DNA of 38,736 nucleotides from Bacillota bacterium. GTDB lineage: Bacteria; Bacillota; Limnochordia; DUMW01. Shown here piece after piece: positions 18,325 through 30,021 of the stretch (position 1 is its first letter; each line of letters begins with the position of its first letter). The notes below the pieces were generated by a model. It was not told where the DNA came from and did no database searches. It was given only the letters and a program-made list of their open reading frames with translations. The DNA lies in assembly GCA_012839765.1 (NCBI GenBank), contig DUMW01000085.1, forward strand, positions 1 through 38,736. The letters run 5' to 3'. The position numbers and the translations under genes are program-made.

Positions 18325-19802
18325 CTATTGGTGCTCCATAGCCCTATGCCAGTTGTTCGGCGCCTCTTTCGGTACATATTTGCCCCGGGACAGATCGTCT
18401 TCGGTACGAATGGTCCAGCACAGCAATTCCTCCAGTAGCTCCATCTTGATTTCGCCATAGTCCGGATCCCCGTATACATTCCTCAACTCCGCGGGATCTT
18501 CCACGATATTGTACCGTTCTCCGCTACCGATCACATCATAAAGCAGCTTCCAGTCTCCCTTACGGATCATCTTCAAATTGCCGCTTTGGGTGACGCTGTT
18601 TAACTCATCGTATTCGTCCCCCGCAGAGGAAAAATGCAGCTTCGGTCGCTCATGCTCCCCATAGGGCCAACCACCAAAACCGAGCTCACAGTAAACACTT
18701 AGGAACTCCTCCTTGGGATAGGGCTGACCGGTCAGCAAGGGCCACAAACTCCGGCCTTGCACACCGTAAGGAATCTCAGCCCCCACCGCTGCACAAAGGG
18801 TCGGCATCAGATCCACCAGAGAGACAAACTCCTCGGTCACCCGCAGACCTTGTAGGATTCCGGGCCCCATTATCAACAGCGGTACACGCACCAGGCATTC
18901 GGGTAGTCCAACACCCTTCCGTTGCAGTCCGTAATCGGCGGCGTAATCACCGTGGTCCGCGCAGAAGATGACAATGGTGTTTTCCAACAGGTTCGCCTCT
19001 TGGAGATAAGTCACAAAACGCTGCAACTGATCATCGATCAACTGAAGCATACCGCAGTAGTTGGCACGGTACCGGCGCCAAAGGTCATCGTAACCCGGAA
19101 TCTTCTCTTCGATCAAGCGACGCAACCACCGCCAGTGGGGACCCTTATTCCAAGCACCTTCCGGTCCAATCCGGCGCGGGGAATTGCTTCCTCCGGAAAG
19201 AGACTGAAGTACGGTTCGGGCACTTGATAAGGGTTGTGGGGTTCCGGAAAACTCAACCACAAAAAGAAGGGAGAATGGCTCTGTTTCAAACACTCGATGG
19301 CATCGTCCACAATCCGGACAGGAAACTGGCACCCTAAGGAAAAAGGTGTGGGTTCCGTGCTTACCCGGTGGTGAAGGTTTTCCAGCCAAGTTTCAAAGGC
19401 TCTTTGTTGTTCTGTTTTGTATTGCGGCCGGCCACCGGTGGTATGCATGTATGATGAATAGAAATCAAAATCCTCGGGCAGAAGGCAACTGTGGTTCTTG
19501 CCCGAGAGGTAAATAGAATAACCATGGCTGCGTAATACACCAATGAGATCTTTGCCGTAGTAGGCTTCATGCAGGGTCCAGTTGGTGCGGACCCGGGTTG
19601 CCTTGGGAAATCGCCCGGTAAAGAGGCTCGTACGGGCCGGACCACAGGTGGGCATGGGGGTATAGGCCCTTGTAAAACGTACTCCCCGGGCGTTAAGGGA
19701 TTCCAGAAAAGGCATGGTGTCTAGGGGAAAACCCTCGCTCTTGAAAAAATCCGCCCCTTGCTGATCCGTCATGATGAGAACAATATTTGGCTGTTCCTTC
19801 AT
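18325..19802 (-). pseudogene. Sulfatase (S1 family), interrupted by a frameshift near 19180
   Basis: Two overlapping frames make up one sulfatase of about 492 residues. The 5' part (from ATG 19802) has NIVLIMTDQQ and the formylglycine signature CGPAR in TCGPARTSLFTGR, plus SGKNHS. The 3' part has FCADHGDYAADYG, the VPLLIMGPG stretch and the C-terminal NVYGDPDY region. The frames join between EEAIP and RRIGPEGAW; one missing C in the CCCC run (19178-19181 on the plus strand) would restore the reading frame. There is no signal peptide, so it would act in the cytoplasm on sugars already taken in. The site is not a classical -1 slippery heptamer. It may be a true recent pseudogene or a homopolymer sequencing error. 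Confidence 0.85.
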
Positions 19803-19972
19803 CACTGGAAAGCTCCCTGCTGTCTTGCGTCCTGATATGGAGGCATTGTTCCTATCTCGGACGTTTCTAAGTCGTTCACAGACACAGATTCATACAGTGG
19901 CGGAATTCCGGTCTAAATCTCTGCATCCTGACATATGAATCCGTAATAGATTAGGACCAGGAGCCGACGAAC

Positions 19973-20245
19973 ATGAAACGACAATTACCAACAACAATCT
20001 ACATGATGGTGCTGTGCCGGCTGCTTACCGGAAGCCTTGAACTAATAGCAGCCATCCTGATGTGGCGCTCAGGGAAGATCACCAGTGCCCTAAAGATCAA
20101 CGCGTTCTTGGGCTTTGTGGGACCAGTGGTGTTAATCATCACGAACGCATTGGCCCTAAGGGCCCTTTCCAGTGAGCTTCCCCTTCAGAAACTGTTAATC
20201 ATCGCCCTAGGAGTCCTCCTGATTTTTTGGGGTGCAACCAGTTAA
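19973..20245 (+). CDS. yqhV: Small membrane protein, YqhV/DUF2619 family
   Basis: A 90-residue protein with about three hydrophobic helices (residues 8-30, 41-66 and 71-88). The pattern RLLTGSLELIAAILM-x-ALKINAFLGFVGPVVLI-x-KLLIIALGVLLIF is that of the DUF2619/YqhV family of spore-forming Bacillota, whose role is unknown; in Bacillus subtilis it lies next to the spoIIIA operon. Here it stands alone, as the only plus-strand gene between gdhA and rpmH. The start ATG 19973 has AGGAG 9 bases upstream. Its stop codon overlaps that of the convergent ylbF-like gene, sharing TTAA. Confidence 0.8.
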   Translation: MKRQLPTTIYMMVLCRLLTGSLELIAAILMWRSGKITSALKINAFLGFVGPVVLIITNALALRALSSELPLQKLLIIALGVLLIFWGATS

Positions 20246-20667
20246 TCGTTCGGAGTCCAAAGTTTGGGCTTTTTCAAGGGGATCACCTTGCTGTCCTGCT
20301 TGGTCTCCTTTTCTTCCGGAGCCTCTTCCGATGGTTTCTCTACAAGACCCAGGTGATTAACCAACCCCTCCTGTACCTGGATCAGAAGTTCCATCACCTG
20401 GTACTGGGCCTGAACAAAGTTCCGCACATAGGGGTTCATCATAAGAATCTGGAAACGTTCAGCCATCTGTGCTTCCTCTTCGGGAGTAATCTCCTCACCA
20501 CGTTCTTCTTTTTCCATCAGTTCCCTTTGGAAGCGAGAGAAATCGCTCAACATGTGTTTGGCCGCTTCCCGCTGCTCCAGTTGTTCCTTCGCACTTTGGA
20601 ATTTCTTGAATTCCTCCGTGTCTTGAATCTCCTGGGCTAACTCGATGATTTTCCTCTGCACACTCAT
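20242..20667 (-). CDS. YlbF/YmcA family protein
   Basis: A 141-residue, mostly helical acidic cytoplasmic protein. The pattern of EFKKFQSAKEQLEQREAAKHMLSDFSRFQ and the following helix resembles the YlbF/YmcA (Com_YlbF) family, whose B. subtilis members act in competence, biofilm and sporulation through RNase Y-linked mRNA processing. Which member this is cannot be said. A charged, low-complexity tail (EKPSEEAPEEKETKQ) follows the helical core. It starts at ATG 20667 with AGGAGAG upstream and follows gyrA by 25 bases, so it is likely part of the gyrBA operon. Confidence 0.75.
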   Translation of the reverse strand: MSVQRKIIELAQEIQDTEEFKKFQSAKEQLEQREAAKHMLSDFSRFQRELMEKEERGEEITPEEEAQMAERFQILMMNPYVRNFVQAQYQVMELLIQVQEGLVNHLGLVEKPSEEAPEEKETKQDSKVIPLKKPKLWTPND

Positions 20668-20692
20668 GGTAATCTCTCCTCTTGTCCCTGAA

Positions 20693-23173
20693 TTAGAAGG
20701 GAATCTCCTCATTTTGCACCGTGCGGCCATCATCTTCGTCATCATCTTTTTCGGCCACCAATGCCACCGCCACCACCTGATCATTGTCTTGGAGGCGCAT
20801 CAGCCGCACCCCTTGGGTACTCCTACCTTGACGAGGAATATCTGCTACCTTCATCCGGATCATGATCCCCTCGGAACTAATCATCATGACCTCATGATCC
20901 TCGACCACCACCCGGGCACCAACGACGGGTCCGGTTTTGTTTGTAATGTGGGCGGTCCTAATCCCTTTTCCACCCCGAGAAGTGACCCGGTATTCCGCAA
21001 GGGGTGTGCGCTTGCCGTATCCCTGTTGGGTCACCACCAACAGGTCACCCTCTTCGATGATAATCCCTCCCGCGACCACGAAGTCCCCTGGCCGCAGATC
21101 AATACCCTTAACACCGGCGGTAGCCCGGCCCATGGGCCGCACTTCCTTTTCGGGGAAACGGATGGCTTGGCCCAGATAGGTCACGATCCCAAATTCCTGA
21201 TGCCCATCGGTGAGGAATACCCCAGCTAGTTCATCCCCATCCCGAAGGTTAATCCCCACCAATCCAGAATTGCGTGAAGAATCATATTCGCTTAACACCG
21301 TCTTTTTAATCTGCCCATTCTTGGTAATCATGACCAGATAGTGGTCTTCGTCAAAGGTAGCCACGGGGTGGACAGCTTTGATGGTTTCCCCTGACGACAG
21401 GGGCAATAGGTTTACAATCGCCGTACCCCGGGCTGTCCGTCCGGCCTCGGGGATCTCGTGGGCCTTTAGGCGATACACCTGTCCCCGATTACTGAAAAAC
21501 AGCACGTAGGAGTGGGTGTCGGTGATGAACAGATGTTCCACGAAATCCTCTTCCCGGGTGTTCAGGGCCACCACACCCTTGCCGCCCCGGCGCTGGGCCC
21601 TGTAACTGGACAATGGCAAGCGCTTGACATACCCATAATGGGTCATAGTAATGACCACGTCTTCCTTGGTAATCAGGTCTTCAATTTCGAACTCGCCGGG
21701 ATCATGATCGATCTTCGTCCGCCGGGGTGAATTGTATTTTTCCTTGATCTCCAATAGCTCATCTTTCACGATCTGGGCCACCCTTGCCTCCGAAGCGAGG
21801 ATGTCCTTCAGATCCGCAATCCGCTCGGTCAACTCTTTGTGTTCCTGCTCAATCTTAATCTGCTCAAGACCGGTCAGGCGGCGCAGCCGCATGTCCAAAA
21901 TGGCTACGGCCTGGGTTTCGGTCATGTCAAATCTTTGTATCAACTCATTCTTAGCGATAACGTCGTTCTCAGACTCCCGGATTACTTTGATCACTTCGTC
22001 AATATGCAACAGTGCGATCCGCAATCCTTCGACGATGTGGATACGTTCCTCGGCTTTCCTCAGCTGGAACCGGGTACGACGGGTCACTACTTCCTTCTGG
22101 TACTCCAGATAATGCCACAACATCTGCTTCAGGTTAAGCACCCGGGGTTCATCATCCACCAAAGCCAGCATGATGGCACCAAAGGTGTCTTCCAAAGGTG
22201 TATGCTTAAACAAGAGGTTCAAGACCACATTGGGACTGGCATCCCGCTTCACCTCAATGACAATGCGCATACCGCTGCGGTCCGACTCGTCCCGCAATGC
22301 AGAGATCCCCTCTACCTTCTTCTCCCGAACCAAGGTGGCAATCTTTTCCACCAAAGCCGCCTTATTCACCTGATAGGGAATCTCTTCCACGACGATCCGG
22401 TGACGCCCCCCGGACATAGGCTCGATCCTTGTCTTCGCCCGAACCTTAATCCTGCCCCGGCCGGTGGTATAGGCCTCCCGAATCCCCTGGGTACCGAGGA
22501 TGATTCCTCCCGTTGGAAAATCCGGACCCTTAATGAACTGCATCAACTCATCAACGGTGGCGCCCGGGTGTTCAATTAGATAGGCCAAAGCATCGATACA
22601 TTCCCCCAAATTGTGGGGAGGGATCTTCGTGGCCATGCCCACCGCAATACCCTCAGCTCCATTGACCAAGAGATTGGGAAAGCGCGCCGGCAAAGTCATG
22701 GGCTGCTGCAAACTCTCGTCGAAGTTAGGCCCAAAATCCACGGTGTCCTGGTCAATATCCCGCAGCATCTCCCCGGCCAGACGGGAAAGCCGGGCCTCGG
22801 TATAACGCATGGCTGCCGGAGGATCGCCGTCCACCGAACCAAAGTTACCATGCCCATCCACCAACGGCTCCCGATAGGAAAAATCCTGGGCCATGCGCAC
22901 CATGGCATCATAGATGGCACTGTCCCCGTGGGGATGGTATTTACCCATGACTTCACCTACAATACGGGCCGACTTTTTATAGGGCCGATTGTAGGCCAGG
23001 TTCAGTTCGCTCATCGAATAGAGGATGCGTCGTTGCACTGGCTTTAAGCCGTCTCGCACATCAGGAAGGGCTCGATCCACGATCACGCTCATGGCGTAAT
23101 CGAGATAGGAACGCCTCATCTCATATTCCAATTCCCGCCGAATGACGCGGCCACCTTCAAAATCTAATGCCAT
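20693..23173 (-). CDS. gyrA: DNA gyrase subunit A
   Basis: An 826-residue DNA-cleaving subunit of gyrase, which introduces negative supercoils with GyrB. The catalytic Tyr124 lies in [11 protein letters not shown]. The quinolone-resistance region reads [11 protein letters not shown] with Ser85 and Asp89 (E. coli Ser83/Asp87), the drug-sensitive residues. The GyrA box QRRGGKG in the C-terminal beta-pinwheel marks it as gyrase rather than topoisomerase IV. The start is ATG 23173 with GGAGTAG upstream. Encoded 33 bases after gyrB. Confidence 0.98.
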   Translation of the reverse strand: MALDFEGGRVIRRELEYEMRRSYLDYAMSVIVDRALPDVRDGLKPVQRRILYSMSELNLAYNRPYKKSARIVGEVMGKYHPHGDSAIYDAMVRMAQDFSYREPLVDGHGNFGSVDGDPPAAMRYTEARLSRLAGEMLRDIDQDTVDFGPNFDESLQQPMTLPARFPNLLVNGAEGIAVGMATKIPPHNLGECIDALAYLIEHPGATVDELMQFIKGPDFPTGGIILGTQGIREAYTTGRGRIKVRAKTRIEPMSGGRHRIVVEEIPYQVNKAALVEKIATLVREKKVEGISALRDESDRSGMRIVIEVKRDASPNVVLNLLFKHTPLEDTFGAIMLALVDDEPRVLNLKQMLWHYLEYQKEVVTRRTRFQLRKAEERIHIVEGLRIALLHIDEVIKVIRESENDVIAKNELIQRFDMTETQAVAILDMRLRRLTGLEQIKIEQEHKELTERIADLKDILASEARVAQIVKDELLEIKEKYNSPRRTKIDHDPGEFEIEDLITKEDVVITMTHYGYVKRLPLSSYRAQRRGGKGVVALNTREEDFVEHLFITDTHSYVLFFSNRGQVYRLKAHEIPEAGRTARGTAIVNLLPLSSGETIKAVHPVATFDEDHYLVMITKNGQIKKTVLSEYDSSRNSGLVGINLRDGDELAGVFLTDGHQEFGIVTYLGQAIRFPEKEVRPMGRATAGVKGIDLRPGDFVVAGGIIIEEGDLLVVTQQGYGKRTPLAEYRVTSRGGKGIRTAHITNKTGPVVGARVVVEDHEVMMISSEGIMIRMKVADIPRQGRSTQGVRLMRLQDNDQVVAVALVAEKDDDEDDGRTVQNEEIPF

Positions 23174-23206
23174 CAGCTACTCCACTCCCTACCAAAAAAC
23201 ACCCGG

Positions 23207-25150
<1,944 letters not shown>

Positions 25151-25223
25151 CTACTATTCGCAAAAAGACAGGCATTTTGGCACTCAATGCCTTGAAATAC
25201 ACGACTTTCTCACAACCACTAAG

Positions 25224-25252
25224 ATTCTAGTATAACAACAGGTGGCTGTCAA
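25224..25252 (-). promoter_or_regulatory. Sigma-A promoter of gyrB
   Basis: On the minus strand a consensus TTGACA (25252-25247), a 17-base spacer and TAGAAT (25229-25224). Transcription starts about 85 bases before gyrB. It lies just after remB, so gyrBA has its own promoter apart from the dnaN-recF unit. A small TAACC-TTC-GGTTA hairpin just upstream may end remB transcripts. Confidence 0.85.
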
Positions 25253-25276
25253 CTTAACCTTCGGTTAGTCTATACT

Positions 25277-25558
25277 TTACGGTTTGTCACTCGGTGCACT
25301 TAAAGTTAACTGGGGTGTGCTGTTTATCGACTGCAGCCTCCGCTTCAAGGTGGCCACGCTAATAGGCGACACATAGACCTCCTGGTCCAACAGGACCAAC
25401 GTACGGGGTTTCGACCCTAGATGAACCACAAAACCTTCTTCCCGGGCTGTATCAATGAACTGGTGATTCGCTCGGTAATTCACCGGGTCTTGAATGCCAA
25501 TCAAGGCAACTATCTTCTTCACCGGAACGGTGACATCTCGACCAATGTGTAAGTACAC
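25277..25558 (-). CDS. remB: Extracellular matrix regulator RemB (YaaB, DUF370)
   Basis: A 93-residue protein with the DUF370 N-terminus YLHIGRDVTVPVKKIVALIG and a C-terminal ATLKRRL stretch. In B. subtilis, yaaB lies between recF and gyrB, exactly as here; the related RemA is a DNA-binding matrix activator. The GTG 25558 start has GGAGG 10 bases upstream. It is 17 bases after recF. Function in this organism is by family only. Confidence 0.88.
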   Translation of the reverse strand: MYLHIGRDVTVPVKKIVALIGIQDPVNYRANHQFIDTAREEGFVVHLGSKPRTLVLLDQEVYVSPISVATLKRRLQSINSTPQLTLSAPSDKP

Positions 25559-25575
25559 TACGTTTAAACCTCCTG

Positions 25576-26730
25576 CTATAACTTCTCCACTTGTTCCAAT
25601 CTTCCCTGACGAATATGGCTAACCCGCGCCCCCTGGAGACTGGTGCGATCAATTGTACCAAGATCGGTGGTGGTCAAAAAGATCTGCGTGTCCTGGCTGA
25701 TATAGGTCAAAAAACGCTCACAGCGCTGTTGATCCAATTCGCTCAAAACATCATCCAAAAGCAAGAGGGGTCGCTCTCCCCTGGCCTGGGCCACGTAGTC
25801 CAACTCCGCTAGTTTGCTCGCCAGCACCGCTGTCCGTTGCTGCCCCTGGGAGGCGTAGACTCTAGCGTCTTTGCCGTTAAGCACGAAGATTAGATCATCC
25901 CGCTGGGGACCGACGAGACTACTTTTTTGCCTTCGTTCCTCCCATTGCTTTTCCCGCAATTGATTCATAAAAATGCCCTGGATCCTGTCTTTGGTATAGG
26001 GCACCTTCCCGGCCCCGTGGGCGATCATATACTCCCTTTGGTCCCTCAAGAAAAAGGGTAGATAGACAATCTCCAGCTTTTCATCGGCAGCAATGGACAG
26101 TTGAGCTGCGCCGGCCAACCGGCTGATCTGCTCCACCGCTTCCATACGCCTTTGCATAATCTCCGTGCCGATCACCACCAACTGATGATCCCACAGTTCC
26201 AGTTGCTCCAGTTGGCCATGCTTCAAAGCCAGGTTCCGTTGGGCCAACACTTTGTTATACTTCTGCAATTGATGACGATAATACTTGTTCACCAAAGACA
26301 ACTGCAAATCTAAATAACGCCGGCGCCCGGCGGGAGAGCCTTTTACCAGGTTCAGATCATCGGGTGAAAAAAGTACCGCCGACAACCTCCCAAAGACATC
26401 GAAGGCACTGGATAACCGCTTGGCACCCACCCAAATCTGTTTTCTGCGCCCCCGGACCAGACTCATCCGGATCCGGATGCTGGTCTGACTGTAAGCAACC
26501 TCCCCTTCTAGGGAAGCCTCCTCCCTGTGCCAGTTAATCAACTCCTCTTCCCGGTACGCCCGTTGAGAAGAGGCGGTGGAAAGATAATAGACCGCCTCCA
26601 GGAGATTGGTCTTACCCTGTCCATTGTTCCCCACAAAGACATTTAACCCCGGCCCCGGTTCATAGACGATCTCCTCAATATTCCGGAATCCCCGGATCTG
26701 CAACCGATCTAACCGCAAAAGCCGCATCAT
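25576..26730 (-). CDS. recF: DNA replication and repair protein RecF
   Basis: A 384-residue ABC/SMC-like ATPase that loads RecA at single-strand gaps with RecO and RecR. Walker A GNNGQGKT (34-41), the signature YASQGQQRT and Walker B LLLLDDVLSELD are all visible. It starts at ATG 26730 (a second ATG follows directly), overlapping the yaaA stop (ATGA), so the two are translationally coupled. Length is close to the family norm of 360-375. Confidence 0.97.
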   Translation of the reverse strand: MMRLLRLDRLQIRGFRNIEEIVYEPGPGLNVFVGNNGQGKTNLLEAVYYLSTASSQRAYREEELINWHREEASLEGEVAYSQTSIRIRMSLVRGRRKQIWVGAKRLSSAFDVFGRLSAVLFSPDDLNLVKGSPAGRRRYLDLQLSLVNKYYRHQLQKYNKVLAQRNLALKHGQLEQLELWDHQLVVIGTEIMQRRMEAVEQISRLAGAAQLSIAADEKLEIVYLPFFLRDQREYMIAHGAGKVPYTKDRIQGIFMNQLREKQWEERRQKSSLVGPQRDDLIFVLNGKDARVYASQGQQRTAVLASKLAELDYVAQARGERPLLLLDDVLSELDQQRCERFLTYISQDTQIFLTTTDLGTIDRTSLQGARVSHIRQGRLEQVEKL

Positions 26731-26966
26731 CCTCCATCTTGTCGCACGACTTTAATCTGACCCACCCCGGCCACCTCCACCACATCACCGGGGACGATCT
26801 GTTTACTCCGCCTTGACTCCCTTTGCCCATTTACCATCACTTGGCCCTCCTGGATCAGCTGCTTGGCCATGCCACCACTCAGACCGAAGGCCCATTTCAA
26901 CAGACCCTGCAAGGGAATCGTCTCGGTGTAGATTTCCACTTCTTGCAAGCTAGATTTCCCCTTCAC
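26727..26966 (-). CDS. yaaA: S4-domain RNA-binding protein YaaA
   Basis: A 79-residue protein with one S4 fold (LLKWAFGLSGGMAKQLIQEGQVMVNGQRESRRSKQIVPGDVV). In B. subtilis the homologue lies between dnaN and recF and acts in 50S ribosome assembly. The start is uncertain: GTG 26966 overlaps the end of dnaN by 17 bases, while TTG 26948 (two bases inside the dnaN stop) has GAAGGGG upstream and would remove six residues. Confidence 0.9.
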   Translation of the reverse strand: MKGKSSLQEVEIYTETIPLQGLLKWAFGLSGGMAKQLIQEGQVMVNGQRESRRSKQIVPGDVVEVAGVGQIKVVRQDGG

Positions 26967-28221
26967 TAGTTTTCACCGGCATTACCAGATACAAGAAGAA
27001 ATTGCTATCGGGAGACTTCAGAAGGGCCGGTCCATTGCTTTCGGCCAGTTCCAGCACCACTTCCTCCGTGTGCATCACCCGCAGAGCATCGATGAAAAAC
27101 CGTGCCTGATAAGCGCCAAACAGCCGGGTCACAGTTCTGGATTCACCAGAGAAGCCCGTGGTCTCATCATCAACACTGGGGCGGGTCAAGTTCTCTACCG
27201 TATCAGGCAAGATGAGTTCTTCATCGATATGCCCCAACTCAGGCTCCCGACTGCTCACCAACAACCGATTCCCCTCCGCGGTGAGGAACATCACGGCACT
27301 ACCCTTTTTGGTCATGATCCCCGCCCGATCACTGGCCGCCAAAAGCTCCACCCTCGACAGGGTTAGGGCATAGTTGTGCAAGTTGTCGGTGAAACGGGTG
27401 TAATCGGGGTAATCCCCCTCGATCAACCGCGCGGTGATCACCATACTTTCATTCCAGAAAGTAATAGTATTCTGTCCAATCTTGCAGTTAACCTTGCTCT
27501 TTTCCCCCAGTCCCCCAAGGATACGGGAGACTAGGTTCATGGTCCGCCCTGGCACCACCGCGCGCAACCGCTCCGGAAGGGCCATGTCCAAATCGGAGTC
27601 AAAAAGTCCCGTTTCGAAGCTATCCCCGGCGACCTCCTCTTCCTCTTCACCGGCGGAAACCACTTCCTTGGTACAGACCGCCAAACGGTTACCATCGGTG
27701 GAGACCAAATTCAAGGTTCCGGCTTCATATTCCATCAAGATACCGGAGATGAATGGCCGACGATCTTCCTGGGGACCTACACTGATCAACGTATGTCTGA
27801 TCATGTCCTGTAGGTCATGGGCTGAGGTGACGAAATCTGGGGCGCCGGCGGGCAATTGGACACCGGGAAATTCACCTACGTTCAATACCTGCAACTTAAG
27901 ACGCACATTGCCAGCCCGGAGTAAAACCACATTCTCCTCAGGGAGCATCTCTAAAGTCACATCGGTTTCGGGAAGCCGGCGGACCACCTGGGCGAAATAC
28001 CGCCCGTCCACCAACAACTTCCCGGGCGCTTCTACTATAGCACCCAGACCACAGCGGATCCCTACCTTTTGGTCGCTCGCGGAAAGGATCAGTTGGTTAT
28101 CACTGGCTTCCAGCAGGATGCCGGCGCTGCCCGGAAGGCTTTCGCTGTCCCCCGGGGCCACCGCGTGTTCTACAATATCAACGCCATTTCGCAAGTTTTC
28201 TTGTCTGCAGAGTATCTTCAT
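26950..28221 (-). CDS. dnaN: DNA polymerase III beta sliding clamp, with two insertions
   Basis: A 423-residue ring protein that tethers DNA polymerase to DNA. Its three clamp domains are recognisable (LEASDNQLILSASDQ in the first, RRPFISGILMEY and VSTDGNRLAV in the second, and a C-terminus ending in LYLVMPV). It is about 45-50 residues longer than the usual 366-378. The excess lies in an acidic stretch at about 188-217 (GEEEEEVAGD) and in a second stretch at about 335-367, both absent from typical clamps that I know. The start is ATG 28221; GGGGGT lies about 9 bases upstream and no better start exists. The gene overlaps yaaA. Confidence 0.96.
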   Translation of the reverse strand: MKILCRQENLRNGVDIVEHAVAPGDSESLPGSAGILLEASDNQLILSASDQKVGIRCGLGAIVEAPGKLLVDGRYFAQVVRRLPETDVTLEMLPEENVVLLRAGNVRLKLQVLNVGEFPGVQLPAGAPDFVTSAHDLQDMIRHTLISVGPQEDRRPFISGILMEYEAGTLNLVSTDGNRLAVCTKEVVSAGEEEEEVAGDSFETGLFDSDLDMALPERLRAVVPGRTMNLVSRILGGLGEKSKVNCKIGQNTITFWNESMVITARLIEGDYPDYTRFTDNLHNYALTLSRVELLAASDRAGIMTKKGSAVMFLTAEGNRLLVSSREPELGHIDEELILPDTVENLTRPSVDDETTGFSGESRTVTRLFGAYQARFFIDALRVMHTEEVVLELAESNGPALLKSPDSNFFLYLVMPVKTSEGEI

Positions 28222-28523
28222 GGTCTTCGGACCCCCGTGGGCCCCTCGCCTCCTTTGTTAGTTTACGTGCTTTTGTGGAAAACTCCCGGATATGATGGGG
28301 TGAATCCCTGCGATAGCCAAAATAGACAATAGGGTCGTAGTCGTAGTAGTAGGCCCTGTCTAAAAGTGGATAACCCCTCCCAAACCGGCTATAAACCTAA
28401 GTTTGGGCTGTAGGGAAAGCTGTAGACAGCCCCGCGGTCTTATCCCCAGGATCCCCATGGAAAAAAGAGGGTCTAGGACTATCCACCATTCATCCACAGG
28501 TTTTCCACAGGTTTTGTGGAAAT
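28222..28523. other. oriC, dnaA-dnaN part with DnaA-trio unwinding element
   Basis: Read in the dnaA-to-dnaN direction (minus strand). A near-consensus DnaA box TTATCCACT (28373-28365) is followed by a GC stretch (GGGCC, 28357-28353), a run of CTA triplets with two CGA variants (28352-28335; TAG repeats on the plus strand) and then AT-rich DNA (28334-28318). This is the order known for the bacterial basal unwinding system: DnaA box, GC cluster, DnaA-trios, unwinding site. More box-like sequences lie near dnaA (28490-28498, 28501-28509, 28515-28523) and near dnaN (28274-28282). Confidence 0.75.
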
Positions 28524-29939
28524 CTAGCCACCATGCAACCGGGTTTTTAGGATCTGAATGGTCCGTTCCAGTCCGGGATCATTCTCAATATCTTGGCTAA
28601 TCTTTTCAAAGGAGTGGAGGATAGTGGAATGGTCCCTTCCCCCGAAGGCCTCGCCAAGGCGGGGCAATGAGGCGTCAGTCATTTGTCGTGCCAAGTAGAT
28701 GGCGATCTGCCTAGGAAAGACGATGGCCCGGGTACGCTTGCGGCCCCGCAGATCCGATGCCTTGATCCCGAAGTACTCGGCCACCACTTCTTGGATTTCT
28801 TCTATGGTTATGTCCTTACCGCGCTTTGGCGTGATAATGTCCTTGAGTGCCTCCTGGGCCAGTTCCAGATCTACTGAATGACCGGTTAAGGAGGCATAGG
28901 CCGCGATTTTGATCAAGGCTCCTTCCAACTCCCGAATGTTTCCTTCGATATGTTCAGCGATATAGAGCAAGACCTCATGGGGGATGGAAAGGTTTTCTGC
29001 GGCTTGCTTCTTCTGCAGGATGGCCACCCGTGTTTCGTAGTCCGGGGGCTGAATATCTGTGCCCAATCCCCATTCGAAACGGGAACGGAGACGTTCTTCA
29101 ATGTCCGGGATCTCCTTCGGAGGCCGGTCGCTGGAGATAACAATCTGTTTATTGGCCTCGTACAGCGCGTTAAAGGTGTGGAAGAACTCTTCTTGGACAC
29201 TCTCTTTACCGGCTACAAACTGGATGTCATCGATGAGCAGAATGTCCACATGGCGGTACTTATTGCGAAACTCCGGCATCGTTCGGGAGCCGATCGCGGT
29301 AATCAACTCGTTGGTGAAGGTCTCCGATGAAACGTAGACCACTTTGATGCCCCGATGGCGTTCCATAGCGTACTGACCGATGGCATGCATCAGGTGGGTT
29401 TTTCCCAACCCCACATTTCCGTAAATGAACAAGGGATTGTACGCCTTGGCCGGTTCCTCAGCCACAGCCAGACATGCGGCATGGGCAAATCGGTTTGAAT
29501 CTCCCACCACATAGTTGTCGAAGGTATACTTCGGATTGAAGCTACTGGACTTGGGGATCTGCGCCGAGGTGGTCGATTGCCTTTTTTCCACCGGTTGGAC
29601 TTTCTTTTCCGTCTGTTCCATGGGTGGTTTGAATTCATCGGGTAGCACTAGGGCAATCTGCCAAGACCGCCCAGTGATCTCCTCAATATTGGCTTCCAAC
29701 CGCTTGAGGAATCTGGCCTGGATCCAATCGCGCACAAAGCGATTGGGAACTTGTACCACCAGCGAATTGCCCCGGAAACCCAGGGGTTTTGCTGACATTA
29801 ACCACACACGAGCCCCGGGATCCTCTTCCGAAGCCTGTACGCTTGAGATGACCTTTGTCCAAATCTGCTGCAATCGTTCTGTCATGGCATTGGGCGCATT
29901 TTGGGTCAGCTTCTTGTGACATAGACAGAAATGCGCCAT
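28524..29939 (-). CDS. dnaA: Chromosomal replication initiator DnaA
   Basis: A 471-residue AAA+ initiator that binds the DnaA boxes on both sides of its own gene. Domain I spans about residues 19-100. Domain II is a short linker rich in Q/K/S. The AAA+ domain has Walker A GNVGLGKT (174-181) and Walker B LLIDDIQF. Domain IV carries the DNA-binding signature LPRLGEAFGGRDHSTILHS. The start at ATG 29939 is backed by AAAGGAAG just before it and adds 18 residues (MAHFCLCHKK...) to the conserved start MTERLQQIW at 29885, which has no ribosome site. Translation could begin at either. Confidence 0.97.
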   Translation of the reverse strand: MAHFCLCHKKLTQNAPNAMTERLQQIWTKVISSVQASEEDPGARVWLMSAKPLGFRGNSLVVQVPNRFVRDWIQARFLKRLEANIEEITGRSWQIALVLPDEFKPPMEQTEKKVQPVEKRQSTTSAQIPKSSSFNPKYTFDNYVVGDSNRFAHAACLAVAEEPAKAYNPLFIYGNVGLGKTHLMHAIGQYAMERHRGIKVVYVSSETFTNELITAIGSRTMPEFRNKYRHVDILLIDDIQFVAGKESVQEEFFHTFNALYEANKQIVISSDRPPKEIPDIEERLRSRFEWGLGTDIQPPDYETRVAILQKKQAAENLSIPHEVLLYIAEHIEGNIRELEGALIKIAAYASLTGHSVDLELAQEALKDIITPKRGKDITIEEIQEVVAEYFGIKASDLRGRKRTRAIVFPRQIAIYLARQMTDASLPRLGEAFGGRDHSTILHSFEKISQDIENDPGLERTIQILKTRLHGG

Positions 29940-30021
29940 TACTTCCTTTCTATATATAGTAATCACGGTGCGGATAGATCCGAGCCAAGTAATATTCAGG
30001 AAGCTAGGCGGTGTATTGTTA

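Noticed and set aside
19170-19190. Programmed -1 frameshifting in the sulfatase gene
   Set aside because: The site does not fit an X-XXY-YYZ slippery heptamer in the zero frame; a simple one-base loss in a C-run explains it.
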